Of a stretch of 41,335 nucleotides of DNA, positions 1-8,784 are shown in pieces. The stretch is from positions 34,336 through 75,670 of the forward strand of contig NZ_FMZX01000021.1 in NCBI RefSeq assembly GCF_900101615.1. The letters are read 5' to 3'. Position numbers and translations under genes: made by a program. The notes under the pieces are model-generated. The model was given only the letters and a program-made list of their open reading frames with translations, was not told where the DNA came from and made no database searches. This DNA is from Belnapia rosea (GTDB lineage: Bacteria; Pseudomonadota; Alphaproteobacteria; Acetobacterales; Acetobacteraceae). Position 1 is the stretch's first letter, and each line of letters starts with the position of its first letter.

Positions 1-549
1 GCCGACTGGGTCGAGCGTCCAGGTCAGCAGCGCCGCCGCGTCGCCGCGCCCTTCGGGCAGGCCCAGCACCTCTTCGAGCGCAGCTCGCCATGCGGTGTCG
101 AGGTCCAGGACGCCGCCGGATGCCGGGCGATATCCGTCAGCAGGCACGTGGGCCAGAAGCAGGTCGGCGAGCCACCGCTGCGCCGCCAGTCGCGGGTCGA
201 CCGCATGAGCCTTGAACAGGCTCCGCAGGGCAGACCATCGGTCGGTCTGCTCGAGCCGGGCGCGCGGGAATCGCGCGACGATGTCGCCAGCGAGGGCAGC
301 GGCGTCGAGCGGGGTCAGTAGAATCATCCCCTCGGCGTCGGATTCTGCCTCGTTGAGACGCTCCCTCATTTCAAGCTCGGAGGGGCACCAGGCAACGCGG
401 AAGCGCTTTCCTCGCCGCTCGATAGCTTCGGGCCAGTTGCGCTTGACCGGGGAGCGCATGGCGAGGACGCGCGCGCCGGTATCGCGCCGCAGGAGATCCT
501 CCAGCGCGCGTTCGATCTCCGCCCGGTCAGGTGCCAGCAGAGGGCTCAA
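1..549 (-). CDS. pglZ: BREX-2 phosphatase-like protein PglZ, N-terminal part (cut by window edge)
   Basis: Only the first 183 codons are in the window and no stop is reached. I chose a TTG start whose bases overlap the TGA stop of pglY; the frame then stays open to base 1. The translation starts SPLLAPDRAEIERALEDLL and continues in a clean alphaproteobacterial codon style. The catalytic alkaline-phosphatase-fold part would lie beyond the edge, so the assignment rests on position after pglY in a pglW-X-Y operon and on the general look of the N-terminus. PglZ is a core BREX component, a metal-dependent phosphatase-superfamily protein that acts with the PglX methyltransferase. An ATG further in (MRERLNE, about residue 60) is possible but would leave a long open gap in an otherwise overlapping operon. 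Confidence 0.75.
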   Translation of the reverse strand, partial: MSPLLAPDRAEIERALEDLLRRDTGARVLAMRSPVKRNWPEAIERRGKRFRVAWCPSELEMRERLNEAESDAEGMILLTPLDAAALAGDIVARFPRARLEQTDRWSALRSLFKAHAVDPRLAAQRWLADLLLAHVPADGYRPASGGVLDLDTAWRAALEEVLGLPEGRGDAAALLTWTLDPVG

Positions 550-3500
550 GCAGCCCCTCCGGACTTCAATCGGGTCAGCCGCCACGAGATCGTCAGCCGG
601 GCGCCAGGAGAGGCGACCAGGCGACCTCTCAGCTCGTCAATCGCCGCCGTCGCGGCGGACGCGTCCAGCACCACCTGCTGGCGCTCGTCGACCACCTCCT
701 CGCCGGGCGGTGGCGGTGGTGGTGGCGATGGGTCGTCTCTGGGCGGCGGCCCATCGCTCGGCTTGGTTTCGGCGAGCAGCCGCGAAGCCCGGGTCTGGAC
801 GTCGCGGAGAACGGGCCTGAGTTGCACCGCATGCTCGTCCGCGTCGAGCATCTCGACGAGCTTCTCCCGCAGGCCCTCTGCGGCACCCTTGCGATGGTCG
901 CCCAAGCCAGTACCGGCCTCGATGATGTTCCAGTCGGCCGAGGCCACGGCCTCCCGGACTTCCGACAGCGCTGCCAGCAGACGGCCCACAGCCGCCTCGC
1001 TCGTCTCCAGTTCCGCATCGGCTAACGCTTCGACGCGCGCGAGCGGCGTGGCCGCCCCGGCGAGGTCGCCGAGCAGTGACTGGGCGGAGCGCATTGTGGT
1101 GAAGCGCGGAGCCGTGGCCGCCACGCCGAACCTCTCCGCCCACGGCCTGAGGTCCTTCAGCAGCTCGGCGAGGAGCGTCCGTTTTGCAGCGCCCTTCTCC
1201 TGGAGATCGGCCGCCAACGTCGACAACGTCGCGCCCTTCCGGACCTCGCCTGGCTTCAGCCCGAAGAGGGCCGCGGCGCGTTCGCGCGCCTTGGTCCAGG
1301 TCGTCTCGTCGGGGAGAGCCTCCTCACGCAGTTCGACGCTGTCATCGATGCGGTCCAGCGAGATCGTCACGGGCGCGCCGTTGCGGACGGGCGCGCGGTC
1401 TGCCTGCGCCGCGAAGGCGAGGATGACGAGGTTCTGCACGCGGGCTGGAAGCCCCATCGGCTTCGGCTCGTCGATCCAGGCGCGGAGCTTCGCCACGGTC
1501 AGCGGCCCGCCCCCGGTCCGCGCATGCATCGTGGCGAAGTGGTTGGCCCAGTCGTTGGTGAGCTGAAGCTGCGTCTGGCTCATCACCGCGAGCTTCAGCG
1601 GGACGGCGATGGCGCCGAGATGCTTCCGGTCCGACGTGTCCTCGATGAACTTCCGCTGGTCCGGCTCCTGCGCCGCTTCCTGGACGCGATCCAGGACGCG
1701 GCGGAGCACGGCGTCCCGCACCTCGGTGTCGAACAGCGGGTGGGCGGGATAGCGATGCTCGAACCAGCGATCCAGCAGCTGCGTCATCGCGGCCTTCATG
1801 TCGGCGCCGACCGGCATCTGGGGCACGAAGGTGCCCTGGAGCGACACAAGCCGGTCCTCCGGAGGTACCGGCGTCCCGATGCACCCGTCGTTGTCGTTGC
1901 GGATGCCGTAGGCGGTCTCGATGCAGGCGCGGATCCGCTGGTGCAGAGCGCTCTGTTGGCTCCGCAGCACCGCCCGCGCCTGCTCGCGGTCCGAGGCGGA
2001 CAGCATCCGCGCGGCCTCGTTCAGCCGCTCTCCGGTCCCCGCCAGCAGGAAGTCGATGCGGACCAGCGTGCCGAGATCCTTCATCGCGCGGTCGCTCAGG
2101 TACGCGGGCTGCCACACCACGCCGCCCGATGCCCCGTCGTCGTTGAAGTTCTTGGCGTGGGCCAAGTGCGTCGAGGGCGGCCGCCCCTTGGGATCGAAGG
2201 GCAAGCCGAGCACCAACACCGGCACGCCGCGCCCCTTCAGGCGATCGGGGCTCACCTCCGCCACCGCCTCGAAATAGAGATCGACCTCCCGCTTCGTGCC
2301 GCGCCAGGCGTGCTCATAGTTCACGAAGGGCTGGGCGCCGATGATGGTGCCGTCCTCCCGGATGCCGAGGGCGTCGAACAGGATTCGCTGGAGCTTGCTG
2401 CGTCGCTGCCCGTCGTTGTCGGCCTGGGCCGCGTTGGCGAGGATCGGCTCCACGTCGACGCCGCTGATCTGCAGCGACACAATCGGGGTCTGGTCGTCGG
2501 TGACGCGGATCTCGCCAACCCGCGTCGCCCACTTCCGTACCTTCTGGAGGACGATACCCCCCTCCCCTCCCGGCACTGGCGACACCACGGTCCCGTGGTT
2601 CAGGGCGGCCAGCCGCGGGGCGGTCAGTGCCCGCAGCGCCGGCACCTCCGGCACCAGGGCCGCGAGCAGCAGGGTCTTCAGCAGGCGGGCGTCGTTGGCG
2701 AAGCGGCGGGCAACCTGCGCGTCCGTGCGTCCGTCCTGCAGGTCCTGCCAGGACACCGCGTGCTCCTGCTCCAGCAGCGGGAGCAGCTTCAGGTTCCAGA
2801 GCTTCTTCGCGTTGTCGAACTCGATCAGCATCCCGTCCGAGAAGGGCTGGTCACCCGTCGCGATCTCGTCCCACAGGTCGCCTACGGGGATCAGCGCCCC
2901 GAGGCGGAGCTCTTCCCGCCGCTTCACCAGCAGGGTGAGCATCAGCTTCAGCGCCGTCCGCTCCCGCTGCAGGACCGAGGACGCCGCAATCAGCGCCTGC
3001 ACCAGGGCGGGGCTGAAGGGGTAAGTCATGCGGAACAGGGCGCGTTCCCCGTCAGATCCCAGCAGCGTGTCCAGCACCGTCTGCCGGGCGCGCATCACTC
3101 GCTCGAACTCCGCGTCGATCTCCTGTTTCGCCGTCTCCGACTTCGGCGCGAGGAGGCGCTTCTCGGCGATCACAGGCAGGTTGCGGTCTTCTAGCAGGAC
3201 CTTATCGAAACGCGCTTCCCAGTATTTCAGCGTGTCATAGAAACCGACGAGCTCCGCACCCGCATGGTTGTCGCCGATCAGCTCGCGCAGGTCGCGCTGC
3301 CGGGCCACGAAGGACACGATCGGAATCGGCCGGTTCGCGTCCTGCGCCTCCACCAGCTTCGACAGCTTCGAGCCTTCTTCGTTCACGAACTTGACGTTCT
3401 TCGCCATCGTCGCCAGCCAGAGGATCAGCTCGTCGAGGAACAGCACGACGGCGTCGTAGCCGAGCCGCTTCGCGTGCTGGCTCATGATGGCGAGGCCCGC

Positions 3501-4253
3501 GTCGAGGTCCACGAAGGCCTCGCCGCGCGTCGCCGCTACGCCGGCGTAGTTGCTGAAGTAGGCCTCGATCAGCCGGCCGACCAGGCGCTGGCGTTCCTCG
3601 CCCTCCGGCGGCTCGAGCGCCGCAGCTTCGAAGGAGCTGGCGTCCCACTGGTTGCCGAAGTCGCCCCAGCCGTCGTCGCTGGCGGTCGCGCCCTCGTTCA
3701 GATGTTGGAAGAAGGCGTCGTCGCCCATCTTGGCGCGGAGGCCGCGGGCGTCCTCGAACAGCTTCTCGCCTAGGTAGAAGCCCGGCGTCGGCGCGGTCGG
3801 CTCGACCTTGCGCACATGGGCCGCGTAGCCGCCCAGGATGGCGCTGGTGACGTCCTTCGCCCCGATCATGTGGTAGGGCACCATCAGGAAGCGCTTCCCG
3901 CCGAGCCAGCGGTCGTGCTTCGTCACGACGCCGGCGAGCTCCGGGACGCCGCGCGCCTTGGCGTTGCCGGCCAGCAGCAGGTTCAGCACCGCCATGAAGT
4001 GCGACTTGCCGGCGCCGAAAGATCCGTGGAGGTAGCAGGCCGCGCTCTTGGCGCCCTCGACCGCGCCCTGGATGAAGCCGAGCGCCTTGTCGAACGCCTT
4101 GGCGAGCTCCGTCGTGACGACGTAGCTCTTGATGGTCTCGGCCGCGCCCGCCTCGGTGACGCCGTCCGACAGCTTCAGGACGAAGTCGTTGGTCTGCACC
4201 CGCTCCGGGATGGTAATGAGGTCGCGAAGCAGCGGGCGCGTGGCGTCGCTCAT
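546..4253 (-). CDS. pglY: BREX-2 ATPase PglY (DUF6079-type P-loop protein)
   Basis: A 1235-residue protein with a P-loop GSFGAGKS at about residues 77-84 and a Walker B stretch AVVLFLDEL at about 268-276, so the ATPase core lies in the first third. The rest is a long helical region. Near the C-terminus (about 1160-1175) there is a proline-rich linker with a run of seven prolines, followed by a short folded tail. This size and layout match PglY/BrxC-like ATPases of BREX, which are essential for defence in the Pgl system of Streptomyces. Its ATG overlaps the stop of pglX (ATGA) and its TGA overlaps the pglZ start, so translation of the three is coupled. The exact role of the ATPase in exclusion of phage DNA is not known. 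Confidence 0.9.
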   Translation of the reverse strand: MSDATRPLLRDLITIPERVQTNDFVLKLSDGVTEAGAAETIKSYVVTTELAKAFDKALGFIQGAVEGAKSAACYLHGSFGAGKSHFMAVLNLLLAGNAKARGVPELAGVVTKHDRWLGGKRFLMVPYHMIGAKDVTSAILGGYAAHVRKVEPTAPTPGFYLGEKLFEDARGLRAKMGDDAFFQHLNEGATASDDGWGDFGNQWDASSFEAAALEPPEGEERQRLVGRLIEAYFSNYAGVAATRGEAFVDLDAGLAIMSQHAKRLGYDAVVLFLDELILWLATMAKNVKFVNEEGSKLSKLVEAQDANRPIPIVSFVARQRDLRELIGDNHAGAELVGFYDTLKYWEARFDKVLLEDRNLPVIAEKRLLAPKSETAKQEIDAEFERVMRARQTVLDTLLGSDGERALFRMTYPFSPALVQALIAASSVLQRERTALKLMLTLLVKRREELRLGALIPVGDLWDEIATGDQPFSDGMLIEFDNAKKLWNLKLLPLLEQEHAVSWQDLQDGRTDAQVARRFANDARLLKTLLLAALVPEVPALRALTAPRLAALNHGTVVSPVPGGEGGIVLQKVRKWATRVGEIRVTDDQTPIVSLQISGVDVEPILANAAQADNDGQRRSKLQRILFDALGIREDGTIIGAQPFVNYEHAWRGTKREVDLYFEAVAEVSPDRLKGRGVPVLVLGLPFDPKGRPPSTHLAHAKNFNDDGASGGVVWQPAYLSDRAMKDLGTLVRIDFLLAGTGERLNEAARMLSASDREQARAVLRSQQSALHQRIRACIETAYGIRNDNDGCIGTPVPPEDRLVSLQGTFVPQMPVGADMKAAMTQLLDRWFEHRYPAHPLFDTEVRDAVLRRVLDRVQEAAQEPDQRKFIEDTSDRKHLGAIAVPLKLAVMSQTQLQLTNDWANHFATMHARTGGGPLTVAKLRAWIDEPKPMGLPARVQNLVILAFAAQADRAPVRNGAPVTISLDRIDDSVELREEALPDETTWTKARERAAALFGLKPGEVRKGATLSTLAADLQEKGAAKRTLLAELLKDLRPWAERFGVAATAPRFTTMRSAQSLLGDLAGAATPLARVEALADAELETSEAAVGRLLAALSEVREAVASADWNIIEAGTGLGDHRKGAAEGLREKLVEMLDADEHAVQLRPVLRDVQTRASRLLAETKPSDGPPPRDDPSPPPPPPPGEEVVDERQQVVLDASAATAAIDELRGRLVASPGARLTISWRLTRLKSGGAA

Positions 4254-7200
4254 GCCGCGGCCCTCCGGGTACGCGTGCGCCGGGCGGGCGCGGGTGGCGT
4301 CCAGTTGCGGAGGTCTTCGATGGTCAGGCCGCGCTCGCGCGCTTCCTCCTCAATGAAGCCGGCGAAGTAGTCGCCCATGCGCAGTCCCGTCTCCGCGTCA
4401 ATGTCGTTGTGCCACTGCCGAAGCCAGGGGACGAGTTCCAACAGCCCGGCCAGCATCGGCAGGAGCCGGACGGAGGGCCAGCCATCCGTGTCCCGCCGTT
4501 CCACGTAGAGGGAGGCGAGCGCCCTGGCGCGGGCGAGGTGGTCGTGGCCGGCCCAGAGGATCGGCAGGCTGGGGTCGGCATCGCGGGCGCAGTGAGGGAA
4601 AGAGACGAAGCGTTCTTTCGGCACGTCGAGGCCGCCGCGGAGCCCCCAGAAGGTCGCGGACAGAAAGTCGGGCGTGCGGTACTTCGGCGGCACGGGGATG
4701 TCCCCGACCTCCGCCACTTTGCGGCGCTTTGCCTCCGCCGAGATGGCGGCGTCGGCTGCCTGCTGCACGGCTTCGGCGGCGACGCCGGCTACCATGCGGG
4801 CGGCGTAAGCCTCTGAGGGTTCGCCCTCGCCGCGCGGGTTCTGCCGCGACCACGCCGCACGAAGGAACTCGTCGCGGCGGGCGGCGAGTTCCGCGTCGAT
4901 GGCGTCCTCGGCTCGCTGCTTCTCCCAGGTCGCTTCCCAGTCGGCGCGCTTGCGCAGGCCGGTCTCACTGTAGCGGAGGGCGGCAAGGAAGGGCGCGGAT
5001 TCAGTCGCGGCCAGCTCCGCCACCAGCGCTTCGAGGTCGAAGCCCACGCGGCCGACATAGAGCTCCGCGACGGACTGAAACTCCGCATCGGCGCGCGTTG
5101 CGTCGGCGAGGTTGCGGGTGGTGACGATGCGCGGGTCGGCGGCGTCCCAGAAGCGCGGGTCTTCCAGCCGGTCGAGCAACCAAGCGCGGAGCGCGCCTTG
5201 CTCCATCTTCTCCCAGGGCTCGGAGGACCAGCGGCGCTTGTACTCGGGCCGCTCGATCAGGCCGATGGTGGGATCAGACTCGATGAGAGCTATGCGTTTT
5301 TCGACGGTGGCACGGTAGTCTTCCGGCCAGTGGACAGGTACGTCGACGATAGCGGCGGCCCGGTGACGCTCAAACCAAGCAGTTTTCAGGTCACCACGCA
5401 CAGCGCGTCGCGCCATAACAATTTCAAAGGCACGCTCGCCGACATTGAGTGGTGGCGGGACACCATACTCCGGCGGTGCCTGATGCAGCCCGTAGAGGCC
5501 GTAGCATTGCCAATCAATTTCTTCCTGCAATGCAATCGCGCGACGTAGGAGACGCTCATATTGCTGTTTAGAGGTGTCGAGTTCGCTTCGCTTAGGGAGA
5601 GTGCGGTGACAGGCTGCTTGCGGCGTGCAGGCCGACATATCCAGAACCACTCTGTCGATTTCGATCGCACGATCACCGACATATTCAGGACACACAGGAA
5701 ATGATTCAAGACGCGTTGAGGAAATCTCGATAAACTGCTCCCATGCCTCAGCAGTTATTCCGCCACCAATGCCGCGCAGTCCCTTATTGTGACAAGCCTG
5801 CTTAAGCCAGAAGCATGCAGCAGAACTGTTGAGAATGGCATTTATTTGTAAATGATCCTCACGCCCATATTCGGGCCGTAACTTCAGAACAGCCGCCTTA
5901 CTATTGAATATCTTTCCACCGCATCGGTCAAATACAAAATGATTGTGTGTTGATACCACAGGATAAACTATCGTCAAAGGGGATGCGAGTTTGGCAGGAT
6001 AGAGTTCCTGGAACTCGTACCATTTCAGCCCGCGGTCGACCATTGGGGTTCCAAAGCGTTTGCGACCTTTCAGATACGATTTTGTTGGCCAGAGCGCTCG
6101 AAGCGTCGTCGGAATATGCGTTTCGGGTGCAGGCTCGAAAGTCGAAAGGTGGGTCCACACAACGCTGTTAACTTGGCGGATCTGGTAGTCCCTCACCTCT
6201 TCGCCGACAACAAACGGATAGGATGAAGCACCGCCAAGGCGATTGATTTGAAAAGCATTTTCAAACACATATGCATCGTCTGCACCAGTGACGGCGGATA
6301 TGCCTGCGGCCTGAAGATGATGGATTAGGGGTTTTGAGGACTCTTCCATCAATTCCTGCACATCCGCAGCTCCGCCGCCACCAATATTCCAAGGATGGCG
6401 AGAAAGTACCTCTCGCGGCGTATCTTCAGAACTGATGAACGTGCTCTCGCTACCTACAAGGTCGGTCTGTGTGACGATTGCTGACCACACCAGCCCACGC
6501 GCCGGATCTTCAGGCGCTTCAGGTTCGCCTCGTATGCCTCGAACCGTCCTGACTACTGATCCAACAGGCTCCCGATGCCTTCCGAACATGATCACGGTCG
6601 GCGTGCCGTGCCCGGGAATATAGGCTCCGGAGCAGTCCACGACGTGGGTGAGATCCAGTCGCGACAGAACGCCCTCAATTAGCTTCCTACCAAATTCGCG
6701 CTTCATAAAGCTGTTGGCGACGATCAACCCGACGAAGCCCGCAGGCCGTTCCCGCGTGCCGCGCTGGGCTAGCCCGAAGAAGCGTTCGGTGAAGGGGGCG
6801 CCGAGGCCATACTTCATGTGGCAACTCTCGAAGCGTGCGCGGTAGGCGTCGCGCATCGCCGCGTCCTTTGGCGTGATGTAGGGCGGGTTGCCGACCACGG
6901 CGTGGTACTCACGTGCCAGAAGGGCCTTCAGCCCCGCTGCGTCCTCTGCAGAGTAAAAATGTCCAGAGACGTGATCGAAGCCGTCTCCGATTTGCGCGAA
7001 GTCACGCTGACGTCCATGCAGCAGGCTATCGCCGACAGCGAGGGACAAGCGAAAGTCTGGTGCGGAAGCCAGGCGCGTTTCACCCGCCGCCTTCAACGCA
7101 GCCACCAACAGCCGGAAGCGCGCGATCTCGACAGCGAAGGGGTTCAGGTCGACCCCCGCCACCGCGTCCAGCGCCTTCTGCGCCTGCGCCGCCGGCGGCA

Positions 7201-7975
7201 TCTCCGGCGCGTGGCGGCGCCATTCCTCCAGCAGCCGAGCAAAGCCGCCCAGCAGGAAGTGGCCGCTACCGCAGGTCGGGTCGATCATCCGCACCTGCTC
7301 GTGCCCGAACTCGCGGATTGCCGGATCGAGCGTGCGGGATAGGATCCACGCCTCTACGAAGTCCGGCGTCTGCAGCAGGGCGAAGCGCTTCCGCGCCTCC
7401 TCCGACAGGTCCTGGTAGAGGTCGCCGAGGAATCGGGTGTTCCAGTCCGGGTCCGCGAAGTCGTGCACCGGCGCGCCGGTGTCGGCCCCGCGCTGGCGGA
7501 AGAAGTCGAACAGTTCCTTCGCCCCGTCACCGGAGACAGGCAGCCGGAACAGAGGATTGTGGTCGGGGTCGTAGAGGCCGCGGAGGCCGGGCAGTCGCGC
7601 CACCTCCCCGAACATTGCCAGCAGGTACTCGGCGTCGCTGTCCGTCGGATGGGCGCGGAAATGCTCGCGCTGCCGCATCTGGGCGAGTTCCAGCCGCTCA
7701 CCGGCACCGGCAATGAGCGGCCGGTCCAGCAGGCCGTTGTCCTCAAGGAAGCGGAGGAAGACGAGGGCGAGGATCCAGTGCACCGCCGCTTGGTCCACCG
7801 CGGCGCCGAAGAACGTCTCGAAGGTGTCCGCGGTGCGCCTGGTGTCCCGCGCCTCCTGCCACTCGGCCTCGACCGCGGCACGGCCGGCGGAGGAAGCGTG
7901 ATGGCCACGAAGATCGGCCTCCAGCTTCTTCCTGAGTTTCTTCAGATCATCGAGCAGCCGCTCCGCGTTCACCAT
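4250..7975 (-). CDS. pglX: BREX-2 adenine-specific DNA methyltransferase PglX
   Basis: A 1241-residue N6-adenine methyltransferase. The SAM-binding motif DPTCGSGHF is at about residues 232-240 and the catalytic motif NPPYIT at about 363-368; the N-terminus LLDDLKKLRKKL is helical, as in type I/IIG-like enzymes. In BREX, PglX methylates a short non-palindromic site in host DNA so that unmarked phage DNA is recognised as foreign. The middle of the gene is clearly lower in GC than both ends (separate entry), where sequence recognition probably lies. It starts at ATG with only a weak purine stretch upstream and follows higA after 123 bases, so it may have its own ribosome loading or a weak promoter. 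It ends in an ATGA overlap with pglY. Confidence 0.93.
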   Translation of the reverse strand: MVNAERLLDDLKKLRKKLEADLRGHHASSAGRAAVEAEWQEARDTRRTADTFETFFGAAVDQAAVHWILALVFLRFLEDNGLLDRPLIAGAGERLELAQMRQREHFRAHPTDSDAEYLLAMFGEVARLPGLRGLYDPDHNPLFRLPVSGDGAKELFDFFRQRGADTGAPVHDFADPDWNTRFLGDLYQDLSEEARKRFALLQTPDFVEAWILSRTLDPAIREFGHEQVRMIDPTCGSGHFLLGGFARLLEEWRRHAPEMPPAAQAQKALDAVAGVDLNPFAVEIARFRLLVAALKAAGETRLASAPDFRLSLAVGDSLLHGRQRDFAQIGDGFDHVSGHFYSAEDAAGLKALLAREYHAVVGNPPYITPKDAAMRDAYRARFESCHMKYGLGAPFTERFFGLAQRGTRERPAGFVGLIVANSFMKREFGRKLIEGVLSRLDLTHVVDCSGAYIPGHGTPTVIMFGRHREPVGSVVRTVRGIRGEPEAPEDPARGLVWSAIVTQTDLVGSESTFISSEDTPREVLSRHPWNIGGGGAADVQELMEESSKPLIHHLQAAGISAVTGADDAYVFENAFQINRLGGASSYPFVVGEEVRDYQIRQVNSVVWTHLSTFEPAPETHIPTTLRALWPTKSYLKGRKRFGTPMVDRGLKWYEFQELYPAKLASPLTIVYPVVSTHNHFVFDRCGGKIFNSKAAVLKLRPEYGREDHLQINAILNSSAACFWLKQACHNKGLRGIGGGITAEAWEQFIEISSTRLESFPVCPEYVGDRAIEIDRVVLDMSACTPQAACHRTLPKRSELDTSKQQYERLLRRAIALQEEIDWQCYGLYGLHQAPPEYGVPPPLNVGERAFEIVMARRAVRGDLKTAWFERHRAAAIVDVPVHWPEDYRATVEKRIALIESDPTIGLIERPEYKRRWSSEPWEKMEQGALRAWLLDRLEDPRFWDAADPRIVTTRNLADATRADAEFQSVAELYVGRVGFDLEALVAELAATESAPFLAALRYSETGLRKRADWEATWEKQRAEDAIDAELAARRDEFLRAAWSRQNPRGEGEPSEAYAARMVAGVAAEAVQQAADAAISAEAKRRKVAEVGDIPVPPKYRTPDFLSATFWGLRGGLDVPKERFVSFPHCARDADPSLPILWAGHDHLARARALASLYVERRDTDGWPSVRLLPMLAGLLELVPWLRQWHNDIDAETGLRMGDYFAGFIEEEARERGLTIEDLRNWTPPAPARRTRTRRAAA
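5380..6500 (-). other. AT-richer mosaic block inside pglX
   Basis: Between these approximate limits the DNA has many AT-rich words (for example aatggcatttatttgtaaat near 5835) while both flanks are strongly GC-rich. The block encodes roughly residues 490-865 of PglX, after the catalytic NPPY motif, which is where target recognition is expected. I infer that this part was exchanged from another source. Limits are by eye. Confidence 0.6.
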
Positions 7976-8098
7976 CTGCCGGCCCGGTCCCCTGGTATTC
8001 GTTGTTGGTGTCGAAATCGCCAGGCAGCCCCCGTCCGACGATCCTGCTGAACCTAACGGCGCCGCTCCGGCAGGACGGAGGCGGCAGCCCGACAGATG

Positions 8099-8491
8099 CT
8101 AGGCCGCAGCCCTCGGCGTGACCTCGGCGCGGATCCGCGCTCCGGCCTCCTGCTCCGCAACTTCCAGCTCATGGGCCTTCTGGAGGTTGAGCCAGAAGGC
8201 CGGCGTGGTGCCGAAGTGCCGGGCCAGGCGCAGCGCCGTCTCCGCCGTGATGGCGCGCCGCCCGCCCAGGATGGCTGTGATGCGGTTGGCCGGCACGCGC
8301 AGCGCGAGGGCCAGCGCATGGGCCGACAGGCCGAGCGGCTCCAGGAACTCGTGCCGCAACACCTCGCCGGGGTGGACGGGGTCCAGGCGTCCGCCGCTGT
8401 CCACCCCGGCCAGGTCCACGCGACCGGCATCGAGGTCGCTCCGGGAAATCGGCCCGGTGGTCTTCCCTCGGGGCCTCACGCGTGTCGTCAT
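8099..8491 (-). CDS. higA: HigA-family antitoxin (HTH-XRE, VapI type)
   Basis: The protein carries the HigA signature: HPGEVLRHEFLEPLGLS, then a helix-turn-helix LALALRVPANRITAILGGRR, then TAETALRLARHFGTTPAFWLNLQ. I chose the ATG that begins MTTRVRPRGK because GAGGAGG lies six bases upstream; a TTG five codons earlier would overlap higB but has no such site. As an antitoxin it should bind and neutralise HigB and repress its own promoter. It is downstream of its toxin, the usual order for higBA, and lies between pglW and pglX on the same strand. It may therefore also regulate, or be read through as part of, the BREX operon. The C-terminus is alanine- and arginine-rich. Confidence 0.9.
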   Translation of the reverse strand: MTTRVRPRGKTTGPISRSDLDAGRVDLAGVDSGGRLDPVHPGEVLRHEFLEPLGLSAHALALALRVPANRITAILGGRRAITAETALRLARHFGTTPAFWLNLQKAHELEVAEQEAGARIRAEVTPRAAA

Positions 8492-8502
8492 GGCGAGCCT
8501 CC

Positions 8503-8784
8503 TCAATGGTAGTCCACGATCTCGACCTCATGCGGGCCGTCGTCGCGCCAGATGAAGACCAGGCGCCACTGCCCGTTGATCCGGATGGAGTGCTGGCCCG
8601 CGCGGTCGCCGCGCAGTGCCTCCAGCCGGTTACCGGGCGGCACACGCAGATCGTCCAGCCGTTCGGCCGCATCCAGCATGGCCAGCTTGCGGCGCGCCGC
8701 CTGGGCCAGGTCCCGTGCCATGCCGCGAGGCAGGCCGCCCTGGAAAACGAGCGCGGTCGCCTTGTCGCCGAAGCTCCGGATCAC
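8503..8784 (-). CDS. higB: HigB-family toxin (RelE/ParE superfamily mRNA interferase)
   Basis: A 93-residue protein, the standard length. It shows MIRSFGDKAT at the start, then RKLAMLDAAERLDDLRVPPGNRLEAL, then HSIRINGQWRLVFIW and a final VEIVDYH, all typical of HigB, a ribosome-dependent mRNA endonuclease. The GTG start overlaps the pglW stop in the string GTGA, so its translation is coupled to that of pglW, and higA follows after 11 bases. This tight join means the toxin-antitoxin pair is part of the BREX transcript and not a loose insertion. Confidence 0.92.
   Translation of the reverse strand: MIRSFGDKATALVFQGGLPRGMARDLAQAARRKLAMLDAAERLDDLRVPPGNRLEALRGDRAGQHSIRINGQWRLVFIWRDDGPHEVEIVDYH

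Noticed and set aside
531-4370. Long plus-strand open frames opposite pglY and pglX
   Set aside because: They are the antisense of high-GC genes, with arginine/alanine/proline-rich low-quality protein and no family features.
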